A stretch of 64,000 nucleotides of DNA from Pseudogracilibacillus sp037071985. Its GTDB lineage: Bacteria; Bacillota; Bacilli; Bacillales; Amphibacillaceae. The position numbers and the translations under genes were made by a program. The stretch covers positions 62,001-126,000 of the forward strand of contig NZ_JAXHDF010000001.1 of the NCBI RefSeq assembly GCF_037071985.1. The letters run 5' to 3'. The notes beneath the pieces are model-generated. The model searched no databases, was not told where the DNA came from, and worked only from the letters and a program-made list of their open reading frames with translations. Positions 63,770 to 64,000 of the stretch are shown in pieces; position 1 is the stretch's first letter, and each line of letters opens with the position of its first letter.

Positions 63770-64000
63770 ATGATTAAACAAAAAGTTAACTATAAATTAA
63801 TCCTGAAAAATGCAGATACATTAACACCAGTTGGTATATTTAAACGACTAGAAGGACCAAAGAAGTTTTTGCTTGAGAGTTCCTTTCAACATGAAACAAA
63901 AGGAAAGTATTCATATATTGGCGCCAACCCATTTCAGGAAATAATCGGATCTGGCAATGAAACAAAAGTTATCGACTTAGAAACGAAAGAAGAAAAAATA
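63770..64000 (+). CDS. trpE: anthranilate synthase component I (TrpE), N-terminal 77 residues only
   Basis: The gene runs off the right window edge. The ATG at 63770 follows TGGAGG. Visible features are the TrpE N-terminal ADTLTPVGIFKRL and FLLESSF, where the Ser lies in the tryptophan feedback-binding LLES motif, then KYSYIGANP. The enzyme makes anthranilate from chorismate. The tandem Trp T-boxes upstream support the call. Confidence 0.93.
   Translation, partial: MIKQKVNYKLILKNADTLTPVGIFKRLEGPKKFLLESSFQHETKGKYSYIGANPFQEIIGSGNETKVIDLETKEEKI

Noticed and set aside
1..64000. tRNA, rRNA, CRISPR arrays, prophage genes or intact insertion sequences
   Set aside because: None could be recognised by eye. 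A tRNA or covariance-model scan was not possible here, so a short RNA gene could have been missed.

Overview
The window is chromosomal DNA from a low-GC, Gram-positive Bacillaceae-type bacterium. Gene content points to Bacillus or a close relative (Oceanobacillus, Virgibacillus, Cytobacillus and similar): lutABC, yclNOPQ-type siderophore uptake, a Bce-type two-component/ABC detoxification module, type 2 isopentenyl-diphosphate isomerase, ywqHIJ-like LXG toxin genes, lipoproteins with short lipoboxes, and T-box leaders. Ribosome binding sites are strong (GGAGG-like), and GTG and TTG starts occur. The species cannot be fixed from sequence reading alone. No rRNA, tRNA, CRISPR array, intact insertion sequence or prophage was seen.

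Layout. 1-9.2 kb: a minus-strand operon for a peptide ABC transporter followed by four hydrolases suited to D-amino-acid or cell-wall peptides (M19 dipeptidase, S12-type and class-A-type serine hydrolases, M55 D-aminopeptidase DppA), with a divergent LysR regulator at 9.6 kb. 10.5-15 kb: a BceRS-BceAB-like peptide sensing and resistance module. 15-17.2 kb: brnQ and a SurA-N-type lipoprotein. 17.4-18 kb: first copy of a long dispersed repeat. 18.1-21.7 kb: GntR-type regulator plus lutABC (L-lactate oxidation). 21.8-23 kb: ROK sugar kinase and a YxeA-like protein. 23.2-27 kb: pstSCAB phosphate uptake behind tandem Pho boxes. 27-29.3 kb: MMPL transporter. 29.4-33 kb: petrobactin-type siderophore uptake behind a Fur box. 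33.2-35.2 kb: FrnE-like DsbA protein and fni. 35.5-39.2 kb: a chemoreceptor, then a leucine T-box and a stand-alone leuA. 39.3-40.1 kb: second copy of the dispersed repeat. 40.2-51.2 kb: mixed metabolic genes (short-chain fatty acid transporter, rhodanese-tag-rhodanese, pepT, a VanY-like carboxypeptidase, MBL hydrolase, fructosamine kinase with a nucleoside deaminase, PTS IIC-like protein, nitroreductase). 51.4-57.7 kb: a ketone-body or hydroxybutyrate operon (scoA-scoB-bdh-thiolase-GntP permease) behind a sigma-54 promoter, with its PAS/AAA+ activator upstream. 58.1-62.4 kb: a type VII LXG toxin locus with two small helical partners, toxin, DUF2247 immunity, an IS110 remnant, a decayed orphan toxin tip and an orphan immunity-like gene. 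62.4-64 kb: a VOC protein, then two tandem tryptophan T-boxes and the start of trpE.

Most regions are ordinary Bacillaceae metabolism with readable control elements. The accessory signals are the D-peptide operon, the LXG cassette array with its remnants, the long dispersed repeats, and the tandem T-boxes whose tRNA-acceptor-pairing bulges differ.
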